A stretch of DNA of 64,000 nt from positions 806,001 to 870,000 of the forward strand of contig NZ_QTUC01000001.1 of assembly GCF_003386795.1 (NCBI RefSeq). Reading direction: 5' to 3'. Every line of letters starts with the position of its first letter. Position 1 is the stretch's first letter. Source of the DNA: Thermasporomyces composti (GTDB taxonomy: Bacteria; Actinomycetota; Actinomycetes; Propionibacteriales; Actinopolymorphaceae). Positions 8,980 to 18,458 of this stretch are shown one piece after another. Made by a program: the position numbers and the translations under genes. The notes below the pieces were generated by a model. The model saw nothing but the letters and a program-made list of their open reading frames with translations. It made no database searches and was not told the origin of the DNA.

Positions 8980-11715
8980 CTACTCCGCGGTGACTGCCCG
9001 GCGACGTCCCCGACGCGCGGAATGCGGCTCGGTGGCGTCACTCGCGGGTTGCTGGGACGCGTTCTCCGGATCCGTCGACGTCGACCCCGTTGGGGCCGGG
9101 ACGGTCGGCTTCACGCCGTTCGGCACCGGCTCACCAGGCGTCGGCTGCGACTCCGCCGCGGACGGCTCCGGGACGGCCGGGACCGCCGCGTCGGCGGACG
9201 GGCCCTCGTCGACGGACGAGCCGGCGGCGACGGGCTCGCCGGCCTGGACCGGTGCTCCGGCCTCGTCGGACTGCCCTTCCTCCGCCGGACCGACGGACTG
9301 ACCCACGTCTCGAGCCAGGTCGCCCGACTTGTCCGGGCTGTCCCCATGCTCCGGCGTGACGGTGGCGGGCCCAGACCGGTCGTCCGGCTCGCGGGAGTCG
9401 GACACCTCGGCGCCACCCGGTCCACCCGCCGGCGCGGGCTCCTGACCCGCACCGGGCGAGCCGGCATCCCGCTCGGGCTCCCCGGCGGACCGCTCCGCGT
9501 CCTCACCGGACCGCTCGACCGAGCCGCCGTTGCCGTGACCACGGTGACTGTCGTCGCCGGAGCCATTCGAGCCGTTCGAGCCGCCGCGGCGGCGACGTCG
9601 GCGTCGCCCGCCTTCCGACTCCCCGCCGGCGTGGTTCCCGGAGTCGGTGACCTGGTCCATCCGCAGGTGGAAACCGCGGCCACCACAGGCCTCGCAGGTC
9701 TCGCTGAAGGACTCGAGCAGCCCGGAACCGATCCGCTTCCGGGTCATCTGAACCAGGCCCAGCGAGGTCACCTCGGCGACTTGGTGCTTGGTGCGGTCCC
9801 GGCCCAGGCACTCGATCAACCGGCGTAGCACCAGCTCGCGGTTGGACTCCAGCACCATGTCGATGAAGTCGATGACGATGATCCCGCCGATGTCACGCAG
9901 CCGCAGCTGGCGAACGATCTCCTCGGCGGCCTCCAGGTTGTTCTTCGTCACCGTCTCCTCGAGGTTGCCCCCCGAGCCGGTGAACTTGCCGGTGTTGACG
10001 TCGATGACGGTCATCGCCTCGGTCCGGTCGATGACCAGCGACCCACCGGACGGCAGCCAGACCTTGCGGTCGAGCGCCTTGGCGATCTGCTCGTCGATCC
10101 GGTACGAGGCGAAGATGTCTTTCGGGGTCGTCCATCGCTCGAGCCGGTCGAGCAGGTGCGGCGCCACGTGAGAGACATAGCCCTCGACCATGTTCCAGGC
10201 CTCGTCGCCGGACACCACGAGCCGGCTGAAGTCCTCGGTGAACAGGTCCCGGACGACCTTGATGAGCAGATCCGGCTCGGAGTAGAGCAGCGCGGGCGCC
10301 TGCGCGGTCTTGGCCTTCTTCTCGATCGTCTCCCACTGCGCCTTCAGTCGCGCGACGTCCCGGGAGAGCTCCTGCTCGCTCGCTCCCTCCGCTGCCGTTC
10401 GCACGACGACGCCGGCTTCCTCGGGGACGATGTCCTTCAGCAGCTGCTTCAGCCGCGCCCGCTCGGTGTCGGGGAGCTTGCGGCTGATGCCGCTCATCGT
10501 GCCGTGCGGCACGTAGACCAGGTAGCGGCCGGGGATGCTGATCTGGCTGGTGAGGCGAGCGCCCTTGTGCCCGACCGGGTCCTTGGTGACCTGGACGAGC
10601 ACGGTCTGCCCCGGCTTGAGCGCCAGCTCGATCCGCTTGGGCTGATCCTCGAGCCCCAGGCCGTCCCAGTTGACCTCGCCGGCGTACAGGACGGCGTTCC
10701 GGCCACGGCCGATGTCGACGAACGCCGCCTCCATGCTCGGCAGGACGTTCTGCACCCGACCGAGGTAGACGTTTCCGATCAGGGACGTCTGCGACTCGCG
10801 CGCCACGTAGTGCTCGACCAGGACGTCGTCCTCGAGGACGCCGATCTGGATGCGATCGCCCTGCTGGCGGATCACCATGGTCCGCTCGACCGACTCCCGT
10901 CGAGCGAGGAACTCCGACTCGGTGAGGATGGGCGGCCGTCGGCGGCCGGCTTCCCGGCCCTCCCGCCGCCGCTGCTTCTTCGCCTCCAACCGGGTCGAGC
11001 CCTCGAGCGCGCTCACCTCGTCGTTCTTGCGAGGCTCGCGGACCTTGACCACCGTGACCTCGGGATCGTCAGGCGCGGGCTCGACCGCCTCGCCGCGACG
11101 GCGCCGCCGACGGCGCCGCCGTCGAGATCCCGTCCCGGTGGACGTCGTCTCACTCTCGTTGGTGGCCGACTCGCCAGCTTCCTGGTTGTCCTGCTCGGCG
11201 TGGTCGTGCTGCTCGTCGTCCCGGCCACCCTCAGCGCCACGCTCGTCGCTACCGGAGTCCCGACCGCTGACGCCGGCGTCAGCCGTCTCCTTCCGGGCGT
11301 CGGCCCTGGTGTCGCCGTCCTCGTCGCCGCGGCTTTCGTCACCGCCTGCCGCCACCGCATCCGATGCGGCGACCTGCTCCTCACCCTCGTCGGTGGATGT
11401 GCCGGCCGCGCTCGTCTCGGTGGTGGCGCCCTTGTTCCGGCGTCGGCCTCCGCGTCGCCGTCGCCGGCGACGACCGGTCTGCTCACCCTCACCCGCGCTC
11501 ACGTCGGGGACGGGCGTGTCGCCCACATCCTCGGAATCGTCGGGAGGGTCCAGTTCTGGAGGCTGGAAAAGGACGGCGGGTGGTTGGAAGGTCACGGCCG
11601 GGACGGCGGGACGGGCCGGACGAGCCGCATCACCAGGACCAGGCGACGTCGCCGACGATGTGGCCTTCTCTTCTGTTCGCGCGTTCTGTTGTGGGTCTTG
11701 CTCGTGCTCGAGCAT
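8980..11715 (-). CDS. rne: Ribonuclease E/G family endoribonuclease
   Basis: A 911-aa RNase E/G, the main mRNA decay and rRNA/tRNA processing endonuclease. The catalytic core spans about 280-690: S1-like domain (GNVYLGRVQNVLPSMEAAFVD), 5'-sensor/DNase-I-like regions with DVNTGKFTGSGG and IDFIDM, and a Zn-link CEACGGRG near 673. As is usual in actinobacteria, disordered arms flank the core on both sides: an N-terminal acidic/Arg-rich arm (repeated RRRRRRRR blocks) and a C-terminal Gly/Glu/Pro tail. The ATG at 11715 is preceded by GGAGGAG; the frame is open further up but looks non-coding there. About 195 bases of upstream sequence separate it from the next gene. Confidence 0.97.
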   Translation of the reverse strand: MLEHEQDPQQNARTEEKATSSATSPGPGDAARPARPAVPAVTFQPPAVLFQPPELDPPDDSEDVGDTPVPDVSAGEGEQTGRRRRRRRGGRRRNKGATTETSAAGTSTDEGEEQVAASDAVAAGGDESRGDEDGDTRADARKETADAGVSGRDSGSDERGAEGGRDDEQHDHAEQDNQEAGESATNESETTSTGTGSRRRRRRRRRRGEAVEPAPDDPEVTVVKVREPRKNDEVSALEGSTRLEAKKQRRREGREAGRRRPPILTESEFLARRESVERTMVIRQQGDRIQIGVLEDDVLVEHYVARESQTSLIGNVYLGRVQNVLPSMEAAFVDIGRGRNAVLYAGEVNWDGLGLEDQPKRIELALKPGQTVLVQVTKDPVGHKGARLTSQISIPGRYLVYVPHGTMSGISRKLPDTERARLKQLLKDIVPEEAGVVVRTAAEGASEQELSRDVARLKAQWETIEKKAKTAQAPALLYSEPDLLIKVVRDLFTEDFSRLVVSGDEAWNMVEGYVSHVAPHLLDRLERWTTPKDIFASYRIDEQIAKALDRKVWLPSGGSLVIDRTEAMTVIDVNTGKFTGSGGNLEETVTKNNLEAAEEIVRQLRLRDIGGIIVIDFIDMVLESNRELVLRRLIECLGRDRTKHQVAEVTSLGLVQMTRKRIGSGLLESFSETCEACGGRGFHLRMDQVTDSGNHAGGESEGGRRRRRRRGGSNGSNGSGDDSHRGHGNGGSVERSGEDAERSAGEPERDAGSPGAGQEPAPAGGPGGAEVSDSREPDDRSGPATVTPEHGDSPDKSGDLARDVGQSVGPAEEGQSDEAGAPVQAGEPVAAGSSVDEGPSADAAVPAVPEPSAAESQPTPGEPVPNGVKPTVPAPTGSTSTDPENASQQPASDATEPHSARRGRRRAVTAE

Positions 11716-11910
11716 GCAAGTTTTCTCCTCCGGCCCTCGGGCTCGAAAGCCGCACGAGGGCCAAGCCGGTCGTCGACGTCGCGTGGCGACATCGACGTAA
11801 GTCGTTGGACGACTCGGGCCGCGAGAACGTACTCTCAGGGCCGAGCCCGACGGCGTACTCGCCAGCGGCACCGGGCCCCGAGGATCGACCCAACCGCGGG
11901 ACGGCCACCA

Positions 11911-12714
11911 TCACGGACCTGTGACGGCGGCGTCGCGGTCGGGTGCCAACGGATCCCCCACGGTGCCGGACACCTCGTCCCACGGGCCCTGAGCCACTCG
12001 CGTCGCTCGATACGACGTCAACGGCTCGATCCCAGACGCCAGGCGGAGCCCGGCGAGGACGTCGTCGGGTCGCACGGCGGGCGTTCCATGCCGGACGACC
12101 ACTGTCAGTATCGCACAGGCCCGCCCCTCCGCCGGGGAACCGGCCGGACACTGCCCCTCCTGGGTTCCGTCGCCGCCGGCCCCCTGATCACCGGCCGCCA
12201 TCCGCAGGACAGCCGGCCGAATGTCGAAGACACGGCGACCGCTCTTGGTCAACCGTTCGACCTCGACGGTCTCCCTGGCGAGGAAGCTCTCCACCGCGCG
12301 GGCGACCTCGGCCGGCGAGGCGTCGACCTCGATCCGCCAAACGGACGCCTCCAGGCGGTCCGTCAGGGCCGAGTCGCGGGCCTCCACAGCGTCCAGGACG
12401 TCGAACCCCTCGGGAAGCGCGGCGTCCAGGGCGCGGCGCACCGACTCTGGGTCGCAGCGCTCGGTCAGGCTGATCTCGACGTACTCGGCCTCGCTGGCAG
12501 CCCCGGTGGGCGCCGCGCCGGCGTAGGAGATCTTCGGGTGCGGCGTGAACCCAGCCGAGTAGGCCATGGGGACGCCGGCACGCCGCAGGGCGCGCTCCAG
12601 CGCACGCTGGAAGTCGCGGTGGCTGGCGAACCGCATGCGCCCTCGACGGGTGTAGCGGAGCCGCAGCCGCTGCACGGGCGCGGGTGTTTGGCGGTCTGGT
12701 GGCGACGAGCTCAT
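11911..12714 (-). CDS. TIGR03936 family radical-SAM-linked protein (DUF2344)
   Basis: A 267-aa protein with the family opening LRLRYTRRGRMRFASHRDFQRALERALRRAGVP and YSAGFTPHPKISYAGAAPTGA. It always travels with the B12-binding-type radical SAM protein encoded just upstream here (58-base gap) and is fused to it in some bacteria; the pair is commonly next to rne, as here. The biochemical role is unknown, and RNA modification is a common guess. The C-terminal 90 residues carry a Gly/Gln-rich insertion (AGDQGAGGDGTQEGQ) not typical of the core. Confidence 0.92.
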   Translation of the reverse strand: MSSSPPDRQTPAPVQRLRLRYTRRGRMRFASHRDFQRALERALRRAGVPMAYSAGFTPHPKISYAGAAPTGAASEAEYVEISLTERCDPESVRRALDAALPEGFDVLDAVEARDSALTDRLEASVWRIEVDASPAEVARAVESFLARETVEVERLTKSGRRVFDIRPAVLRMAAGDQGAGGDGTQEGQCPAGSPAEGRACAILTVVVRHGTPAVRPDDVLAGLRLASGIEPLTSYRATRVAQGPWDEVSGTVGDPLAPDRDAAVTGP

Positions 12715-12772
12715 GTCCGCCCCCGACCCTAACCAAGACCGATCACCGAGCCAGCACCGCCCACCGCGGCAC

Positions 12773-14734
12773 TCACTCGGTCACACCTGCCCCGCGGACG
12801 CCGGCACCCTGTGACACGCCCACGATCGGTAGCAGCTTCTGCCCGGTGGGGCCGATCTGGATGTGGGTGTCCAGACCCGGACACACACCGCAGTCGTAGC
12901 AGGGCGTCCATCGACAGTCCTCGACCTCCACCTCGTCGAGCGCGTCCTGCCAGTCCTGCCACAACCACTCCCGGTCCAGTCCGGCGTCGAGGTGGTCCCA
13001 CGGGAGGACCTCGGTCTCGTCGCGCTCCCGGGTGGTGTACCAGTCGAGGTCCACCGGCTCGTCCGCGAGCGCCTCCTCGCAGGCCTTGACCCAGCGGTCG
13101 TAGGAGAAGTACTCGCTCCAGCCGTCGAACCGGCCACCGTCCTCCCAGACCGCCCGGATCACCTTGGCGACACGGCGGTCACCACGCGAGAGCAGACCCT
13201 CGATGATCGACGGCTTGCCGTCGTGGTACCGCAGGCCGATCGCCCGACCGTACTCCCGGTCCTCCCGGATCGCCGCGCGCAGCTTCGCCAGACGGGCGTC
13301 GACCGTCTCCCACGACGCCTGTGCCGCCCACTGGAAGGGCGTGTGCGGCTTGGGCACGAACCCGCCGATCGACACGGTGCAGCGGATGTCGCGGCGTCCG
13401 GAAGCCTCGCGGCCAGCCTCGATCACCTTCCGGGCGAGGTCGGCGATGGCAACGACGTCCTCGTCGGTCTCGGTCGGCAGGCCGCACATGAAGTACAGCT
13501 TCACCTGCCGCCAGCCGTGGGAGTAGGCCGTGGAGACTGTGCGGATCAAGTCCTCCTCGGTGACCATCTTGTTGATCACCCGGCGCATCCGCTCGGTCCC
13601 GCCCTCGGGGGCGAACGTCAACCCCGACCGCCGACCGTTGCGGGACAGCTCGTTGGCCAGCGTGACGTTGAACGCGTCGACTCGCGTCGAGGGCAGCGAC
13701 AAGGAGATGTTGCTGCCCTCGTACCGGTCGGCCAGGCCCGTGGCGATGTCACCGATCTCGGAGTGATCGGCGCTCGACAGCGACAGCAGGCCGACCTCCT
13801 CGAACCCGGAGGCGGAGATCCCCTTGTGGACCATCTCGCCGATCGTGGTGATGCTGCGCTCCCGCACCGGCCGGGTGATCATCCCGGCCTGGCAGAACCG
13901 GCAGCCCCGGGTGCAGCCCCGGAAGATCTCCACCGAGTAGCGCTCGTGCACCGTCTCCGCCAGCGGGACGAGCGGCTTCTTCGGGTACGGCCACTCGTCG
14001 AGGTTCATCAAGGTGTGCTTGACGACGCGCCACGGCACACCGCTGCGGTTGGGCACGACGCGACGAATCCGGCCGTCGGGGTGGTACTCGACGTCGTAGA
14101 ACTTCGGGACGTACACACCGCCGGAGACCGCGAGTCGATAGAGCAGCTCGTCCCGGCCACCCGGCCGCCCCTCGTCCTTCCACTCCCGGATGATGTCGCT
14201 GATCGCCAGCACGACCTCTTCCCCGTCACCGAGGACCGCGGCGTCGAGGAAGGGGGCGATCGGCTCGGGGTTGAAGGCCGCGTGCCCGCCGGCGAGCACG
14301 ATCGGGTGCTCGTCGGTCCGGTCGGTCGCCTCCAGCGGGATGCCGGCGAGGTCCAGCGCGGTGAGGAGGTTGGTGTAGCCCAGCTCGGTCGCGAAGGACA
14401 CGCCGAGCACGTCGAAGGCCCCGACCGGACGATGCGCGTCGACGGTGAACTGCGGGATGCCGTGCTCCCGCATCAGTCGCTCCATGTCCGGCCAGACCGA
14501 GTAGGTGCGCTCGGCGAGGATCCACTCGCGCTCGTTCAGGATCTCGTACAGGATCTGAATGCCCTGGTTGGGCAGCCCGACCTCGTAGGCGTCGGGATAC
14601 ATGAGCGCCCAGCGGACCTGGACGGAGTCCCAGTCCTTGACCGTCTGGTTGAGCTCGCCGCCGACGTACTGGATCGGCTTCTGCACCGAGGACAGCAGCG
14701 GTTCGAGACGGGAAAACAGCGACTCCACGGGCAT
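12773..14734 (-). CDS. TIGR03960 family B12-binding/radical SAM protein
   Basis: A 653-aa radical SAM enzyme. An N-terminal cobalamin-binding-like half (about 20-200; GVSFATELGYTNLLTALDLAGIP) is followed by the radical SAM core, whose iron-sulphur cluster cysteines are in FRGCTRGCRFCQAG (CX3CX2C, about residues 273-280). The C terminus has another cysteine cluster, CRWTPCYDCGVCPG, suggesting a second metal site. The paired DUF2344 protein and RNase E lie immediately downstream, consistent with an RNA-related job, but the substrate is not known. It is probably the first gene of the operon that includes rne. Confidence 0.93.
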   Translation of the reverse strand: MPVESLFSRLEPLLSSVQKPIQYVGGELNQTVKDWDSVQVRWALMYPDAYEVGLPNQGIQILYEILNEREWILAERTYSVWPDMERLMREHGIPQFTVDAHRPVGAFDVLGVSFATELGYTNLLTALDLAGIPLEATDRTDEHPIVLAGGHAAFNPEPIAPFLDAAVLGDGEEVVLAISDIIREWKDEGRPGGRDELLYRLAVSGGVYVPKFYDVEYHPDGRIRRVVPNRSGVPWRVVKHTLMNLDEWPYPKKPLVPLAETVHERYSVEIFRGCTRGCRFCQAGMITRPVRERSITTIGEMVHKGISASGFEEVGLLSLSSADHSEIGDIATGLADRYEGSNISLSLPSTRVDAFNVTLANELSRNGRRSGLTFAPEGGTERMRRVINKMVTEEDLIRTVSTAYSHGWRQVKLYFMCGLPTETDEDVVAIADLARKVIEAGREASGRRDIRCTVSIGGFVPKPHTPFQWAAQASWETVDARLAKLRAAIREDREYGRAIGLRYHDGKPSIIEGLLSRGDRRVAKVIRAVWEDGGRFDGWSEYFSYDRWVKACEEALADEPVDLDWYTTRERDETEVLPWDHLDAGLDREWLWQDWQDALDEVEVEDCRWTPCYDCGVCPGLDTHIQIGPTGQKLLPIVGVSQGAGVRGAGVTE

Positions 14735-14923
14735 GTCGGTCGGTACGTCTCCAGTCGTGGGCGGTTCGGTGGACGTCGTAGGGCGATTCGATGGAATCAG
14801 ACGCCAGTGGAATCAGACTAGGCCAGCCGGCCACGAGCCGACGGGCCCGGCCCGGGGTCTGGGGCGACATCGCCGGGTGCCAGGCGCGGCGATCGAGGGG
14901 ACCTTGGTGGCACGATGGGCGGC

Positions 14924-15484
14924 ATGGCTGCGTTTCTGCTGCTTCCCGCGAGCGCCGATCTGACGCTCGCCGACGTCGAGGCGTGGGTGGCACGGGCGCG
15001 TTCGCTCGGGGCCGACGACGACTCCGTGGTCCGGGTCGGTGAGCCTCCGTTGGAGTCGAAGCGCGACGGTTCGCTCGCTCTGTGCGTGCCGGTGACGGTG
15101 ACCCGAACCGTCCTGCCCAGCGACACGGGTTCGGCTGGATCGGCCACCGGCCAGCGCACCCGGCGGCGTCGTGCCCGCGGGAACACCGGGTCTTCCAGCG
15201 CCACGACCGCCGAGACCCAGGTCGGTGCCGAGCCGATCGCGAGCCCGGAGACGGAGGAAAGCGACGCCAGCCAAGCCCCACGCCCGGCGACGGACGGTGA
15301 GGAGGCGGCGGGCTCCGGCCAGGCGCCCACGAACTCCGCCCGCCCCGACACCGGCGCACCGACGAGCACGACCGCCGCCTTCACGTTCCGCGCCCACGAC
15401 GACCAGGACACCCGCTCGGCGAACGACCGCGCTCGACTCGCGCCGCCGCCGCGCATCACGTTCTCCAACCCGGCGGGCAGCTGA
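14924..15484 (+). CDS. Hypothetical protein with low-complexity Ser/Thr/Ala-rich tail
   Basis: A 186-aa protein divergent from the radical SAM gene. The first 55 residues look like a folded domain (MAAFLLLPASADLTLADVE, then WVARARSLGADDDSVVRVG and LALCVPVTVTR). The rest is a disordered Ala/Thr/Ser/Glu-rich linker ending in the short block PPPRITFSNPAGS. It has no signal peptide or recognised motif. Codon usage matches the genome. The start could be the ATG at 14915 instead. I do not recognise the family; the structured head followed by a conserved-looking end argues it is real. Confidence 0.6.
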   Translation: MAAFLLLPASADLTLADVEAWVARARSLGADDDSVVRVGEPPLESKRDGSLALCVPVTVTRTVLPSDTGSAGSATGQRTRRRRARGNTGSSSATTAETQVGAEPIASPETEESDASQAPRPATDGEEAAGSGQAPTNSARPDTGAPTSTTAAFTFRAHDDQDTRSANDRARLAPPPRITFSNPAGS

Positions 15485-15620
15485 TCCGCCGCGCGGGCGA
15501 AGGGTCTGGACTGCCCGGTGCGGTCGCGGGCGCCGACCGTGCGATGGTCGCGACACCGCGGACGCACCGTCGCCCTCACGGCGTTGGCCACGGGTGCCCG
15601 GCATCGGCCGGCCGCTCACC

Positions 15621-15655
15621 TTGACCGTGTCACAAACTTCTCCTTAAACGTATAA
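15621..15655 (+). promoter_or_regulatory. Probable lacI promoter and overlapping operator (leaderless)
   Basis: A TTGACC hexamer (15621-15626) is followed after 17 bases by TTAAAC (15644-15649), placing transcription start at about the GTG at 15657, which has no ribosome binding site. TTAAACGTATAA (15644-15655) is an imperfect palindrome centred on CG, the form expected of LacI-family operators, and overlaps the -10. Autoregulation is inferred. Confidence 0.5.
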
Positions 15656-15656
15656 C

Positions 15657-16748
15657 GTGCCAGGGCCGACACAACGCCGGTCGAGCGGACAGGGCCGGGC
15701 GAAGCTGAGGACGTGCCCGACCAAGCCCACCTCGCGGGACGTGGCCGCGCTCGCCGGCGTCTCGGTGGCCACGGTGTCGTACGTCATGAACGCCCGCGAC
15801 GACCGTCGGGTCGGCGCGCAGACCCGTGAGCGAGTCCTCGCCGCTGCCCGTGCCCTGGGCTACGTCCCCCACCAAGCCGCGCGCAGCCTGCGTCGACGCC
15901 GCACCGAGCTGGTCGCCCTCGTGGTCGGGTCCATCGGCGTCCCGGCGTACGACCAGCTCGCCCAAGACCTGCACACGGCGGCGGACGCCGCGGGCTACGG
16001 CGTGATCACGATCGTCGTCGACTCCCCCCGCCGCGCTGACACCACCATCGACCTGCTGCACCAACGGCTCGTCGACGGCGCCCTCATCGCGCCCTCGGTG
16101 CCGTACCTCAGCGACGACACCCTGGGCGGCTTGGCTCGAACAGGCCTTCCCCTGGTCGTGATGAGCAACCACGTCAACCCAGACGGCTTCGACGTCGTAC
16201 GGGCGCCGGAGAGGCGCGCCTGCACCGAAGCGATGGAGCACCTGCTCTCCTCCGGTCGTCGCCGCGTGGCGTTCGTCGGCCACCGCAACGAGGTCGTCCA
16301 TCCCCGCATGTCGGAGCGACGACGCGCCTACGTCGACGCGCTCGACAGGCACGGCATCCCCGTACGAGACCGCATCGTCGTCGCGGGCGCCGACAGCCGG
16401 GTGGCCGGCTACCAAGCCGTCGCCTCGCTGCTGACCAGGCGTCCGCGACCCGACGCGATCTTCGCCGCGTCGGATCGTGCCGCCATCAGCGCGATCTGGG
16501 CCGTCCGGGACGCCGGTCTGCGGGTTCCCGACGACGTCGCCGTGGTCGGCGTCGGCAACCTCGAGGAAGGCCGAGTCATCCGGCCCGCGCTCAGCACCGT
16601 CGGGCCGGTGTCCCACGAGTACTCGGCGGTGGCGCGGCTGCTGTTCGACCGCCTGGCCGCGCTCCACGACCCGCACAGCCAGAGGGAGCCACCGCCGGCA
16701 CGTGAGCTGGTCACCCCGTGGTCCTTCATTCGGCGCGGATCGACCTAG
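15657..16748 (+). CDS. LacI family transcriptional regulator
   Basis: A 363-aa sugar-type repressor. The HTH plus hinge is at about residues 26-70 (TSRDVAALAGVSVATVSYVMN ... GYVPHQAARSLRRRRT), followed by the periplasmic-binding-protein-like ligand domain ending with the family block DDVAVVGVGN. The only in-frame start near the HTH is GTG 15657, which follows a good -35/-10 pair so closely that translation should be leaderless. The sulfatase gene starts 93 bases downstream on the same strand, so a sulfated sugar or similar ligand is a reasonable guess. Confidence 0.93.
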   Translation: MPGPTQRRSSGQGRAKLRTCPTKPTSRDVAALAGVSVATVSYVMNARDDRRVGAQTRERVLAAARALGYVPHQAARSLRRRRTELVALVVGSIGVPAYDQLAQDLHTAADAAGYGVITIVVDSPRRADTTIDLLHQRLVDGALIAPSVPYLSDDTLGGLARTGLPLVVMSNHVNPDGFDVVRAPERRACTEAMEHLLSSGRRRVAFVGHRNEVVHPRMSERRRAYVDALDRHGIPVRDRIVVAGADSRVAGYQAVASLLTRRPRPDAIFAASDRAAISAIWAVRDAGLRVPDDVAVVGVGNLEEGRVIRPALSTVGPVSHEYSAVARLLFDRLAALHDPHSQREPPPARELVTPWSFIRRGST

Positions 16749-16841
16749 CCGACGCCCTCACGACGAGCCATCCGGACCGGGCCGTGCGAGCCCGACCGCG
16801 CCAGCGGGAGCCAGAGCACCGACGACGAGGAAAGGCGCGAC

Positions 16842-18263
16842 ATGCCACAGGTCGACCACCCGAACGTGATCGTGGTCTTCACCGACCAGCAGCGTTGGGA
16901 CACCACGGGAGTCCACGGCAATCCATTGGACCTCACCCCCAACTTCGACACGATGGCGCGGTTGGGCACCCACGTGCTCCAGGCGTTCACGCCACAGCCG
17001 GTGTGCGCGCCGGCCCGGGCTGCCATCCAGACCGGCCGCTATCCCACCCGCACCGGTGTGTACCGGAACGGCATCCCGCTCCCCCACGACGCGCGGACAC
17101 TTGCCCACCACTTCCGCGTCGCCGGCTACCGAACCGGCTACATCGGCAAGTGGCACCTGTCGCTCTCCGAGCCCGTGCCGCCCGAGGACCGAGGTGGCTA
17201 CGAGTTCTGGTTGGCCGCCAACCTGCTCGAGTTCACTTCCGACGCCTACCGCACGGTGGTCTTCGACGAGTCCGGCGCGCCCGTCCTTCTGCCGGGCTAC
17301 CGCTCCGACGCACTCTTCGACGCGGCCATCCGGTTCGTTGCCGACCAGGTCGCGCCGGACGGGTCCGGTCGGAGGCGGCCGTTCTTCTTGTTCGTGTCCC
17401 TGCTCGAGCCGCACCACCAGAACGAGGTCGACACCTATCCCGCTCCCGACGGCTACGCCGAGCGCTACCAGGGGCGCTGGCTGCCACCCGACCTGGCGGA
17501 GCTGTCCGCCCACGGCGGCACCGCCCACCGCCACATCGGTGGCTACCTCGGCCAGATCCGCCGCGTCGACGAAGGGCTCGGCCGCCTGTTCGACGCGTTG
17601 CGCAGCATGGGCCTGCTCGACGACACGATCGTGGCCTTCACCTCCGACCACGGCAGCCACTTCAAGACCCGGAACTCCGAGTACAAGCGGTCCTGCCACG
17701 ACGCCTCGATTCGCGTCCCGTTGGCGCTCCGCGGACCCGGCTTCGACGGCGGAGGAACGCTCACCCGACCGGTAAGCACGGTGGACCTCCCACCCACGCT
17801 GCTCGACGCGGCCGGTCTCGACGTACCCGAGGACATGGACGGACGCTCGTTCCTGCCGCTGCTGCGCGACCCGTCCGCGGCGTGGCCGGACGAGGTCTTC
17901 ATCCAGGTGAGCGAGTCCGAGGTGGGGCGGGCGATCCGGACGTCCCGCTGGAAGTACTACGTCACCGCACCGGACGCCCACCCATGGGACGACGCGAACG
18001 CCACCAGGTACGTCGAGACCGCGCTCTACGACCTGGCCAACGACCCGTATGAGCTGGTCAACCTCGCCGGCATGCCGTCCCACCGGAACGTCGCCGAGGA
18101 ACTGCGCGCCAGGCTGGTGGCCCGCATGCGGGAGGCCGGTGAGCCTGAGCCGGTGATCGAGCCCGCGCCGGAGGTGCCGACCAGTCGGCAGCGGCGAGTC
18201 GACCCGACCGTCCACACAGCACGGTGGACGCCGACGCGCTTCGGACACCAGCCACGGGCCTGA
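16842..18263 (+). CDS. Type I sulfatase
   Basis: A 473-aa arylsulfatase-superfamily enzyme that hydrolyses sulfate esters. The CXPXR signature CAPAR (Cys55, the residue converted to formylglycine) lies in QPVCAPARAAIQTGRYPTRTG. Metal ligands include the DQQ of FTDQQRW (about residue 15) and TSDHGSH. GKWHLS supplies the conserved Lys/His. There is no signal peptide, so the enzyme appears cytosolic and would act on imported substrates. AGGAAAGG precedes the ATG. It follows a LacI regulator. No formylglycine-generating enzyme gene is in the window. Confidence 0.92.
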   Translation: MPQVDHPNVIVVFTDQQRWDTTGVHGNPLDLTPNFDTMARLGTHVLQAFTPQPVCAPARAAIQTGRYPTRTGVYRNGIPLPHDARTLAHHFRVAGYRTGYIGKWHLSLSEPVPPEDRGGYEFWLAANLLEFTSDAYRTVVFDESGAPVLLPGYRSDALFDAAIRFVADQVAPDGSGRRRPFFLFVSLLEPHHQNEVDTYPAPDGYAERYQGRWLPPDLAELSAHGGTAHRHIGGYLGQIRRVDEGLGRLFDALRSMGLLDDTIVAFTSDHGSHFKTRNSEYKRSCHDASIRVPLALRGPGFDGGGTLTRPVSTVDLPPTLLDAAGLDVPEDMDGRSFLPLLRDPSAAWPDEVFIQVSESEVGRAIRTSRWKYYVTAPDAHPWDDANATRYVETALYDLANDPYELVNLAGMPSHRNVAEELRARLVARMREAGEPEPVIEPAPEVPTSRQRRVDPTVHTARWTPTRFGHQPRA

Positions 18264-18458
18264 TCCGCCCTACGAGGCGGCCCCGCGAGAGCAGACCTCA
18301 CCTCCCGTACGGCCAGAGGCGCTGACGGCCGGTGTCCCGCGCCCTGACAGACTTCGGGGTGCAAGCTTGAGTTTTGGGGCGGCCCGACGCGACGCCGCCC
18401 GCGGCCTGGCCCGGACCAGACCGTCAGAAGACAGCACGAACCTGGAGACGACCCACCG

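Noticed and set aside
10156-12732. An 858-codon open frame on the plus strand opposite rne and its neighbours
   Set aside because: It is the antisense shadow of very GC-rich coding DNA; the minus strand holds RNase E and the DUF2344 protein with clear motifs.
12863-14821. A 652-codon open frame antisense to the radical SAM gene
   Set aside because: The minus strand encodes an intact TIGR03960 protein; the plus frame has shadow-like composition.
18264-18458. Regulatory RNA or T-box before gltX
   Set aside because: Only a weak 5-bp hairpin (CCGCC/GGCGG at 18265-18280) is visible; no T-box sequence.
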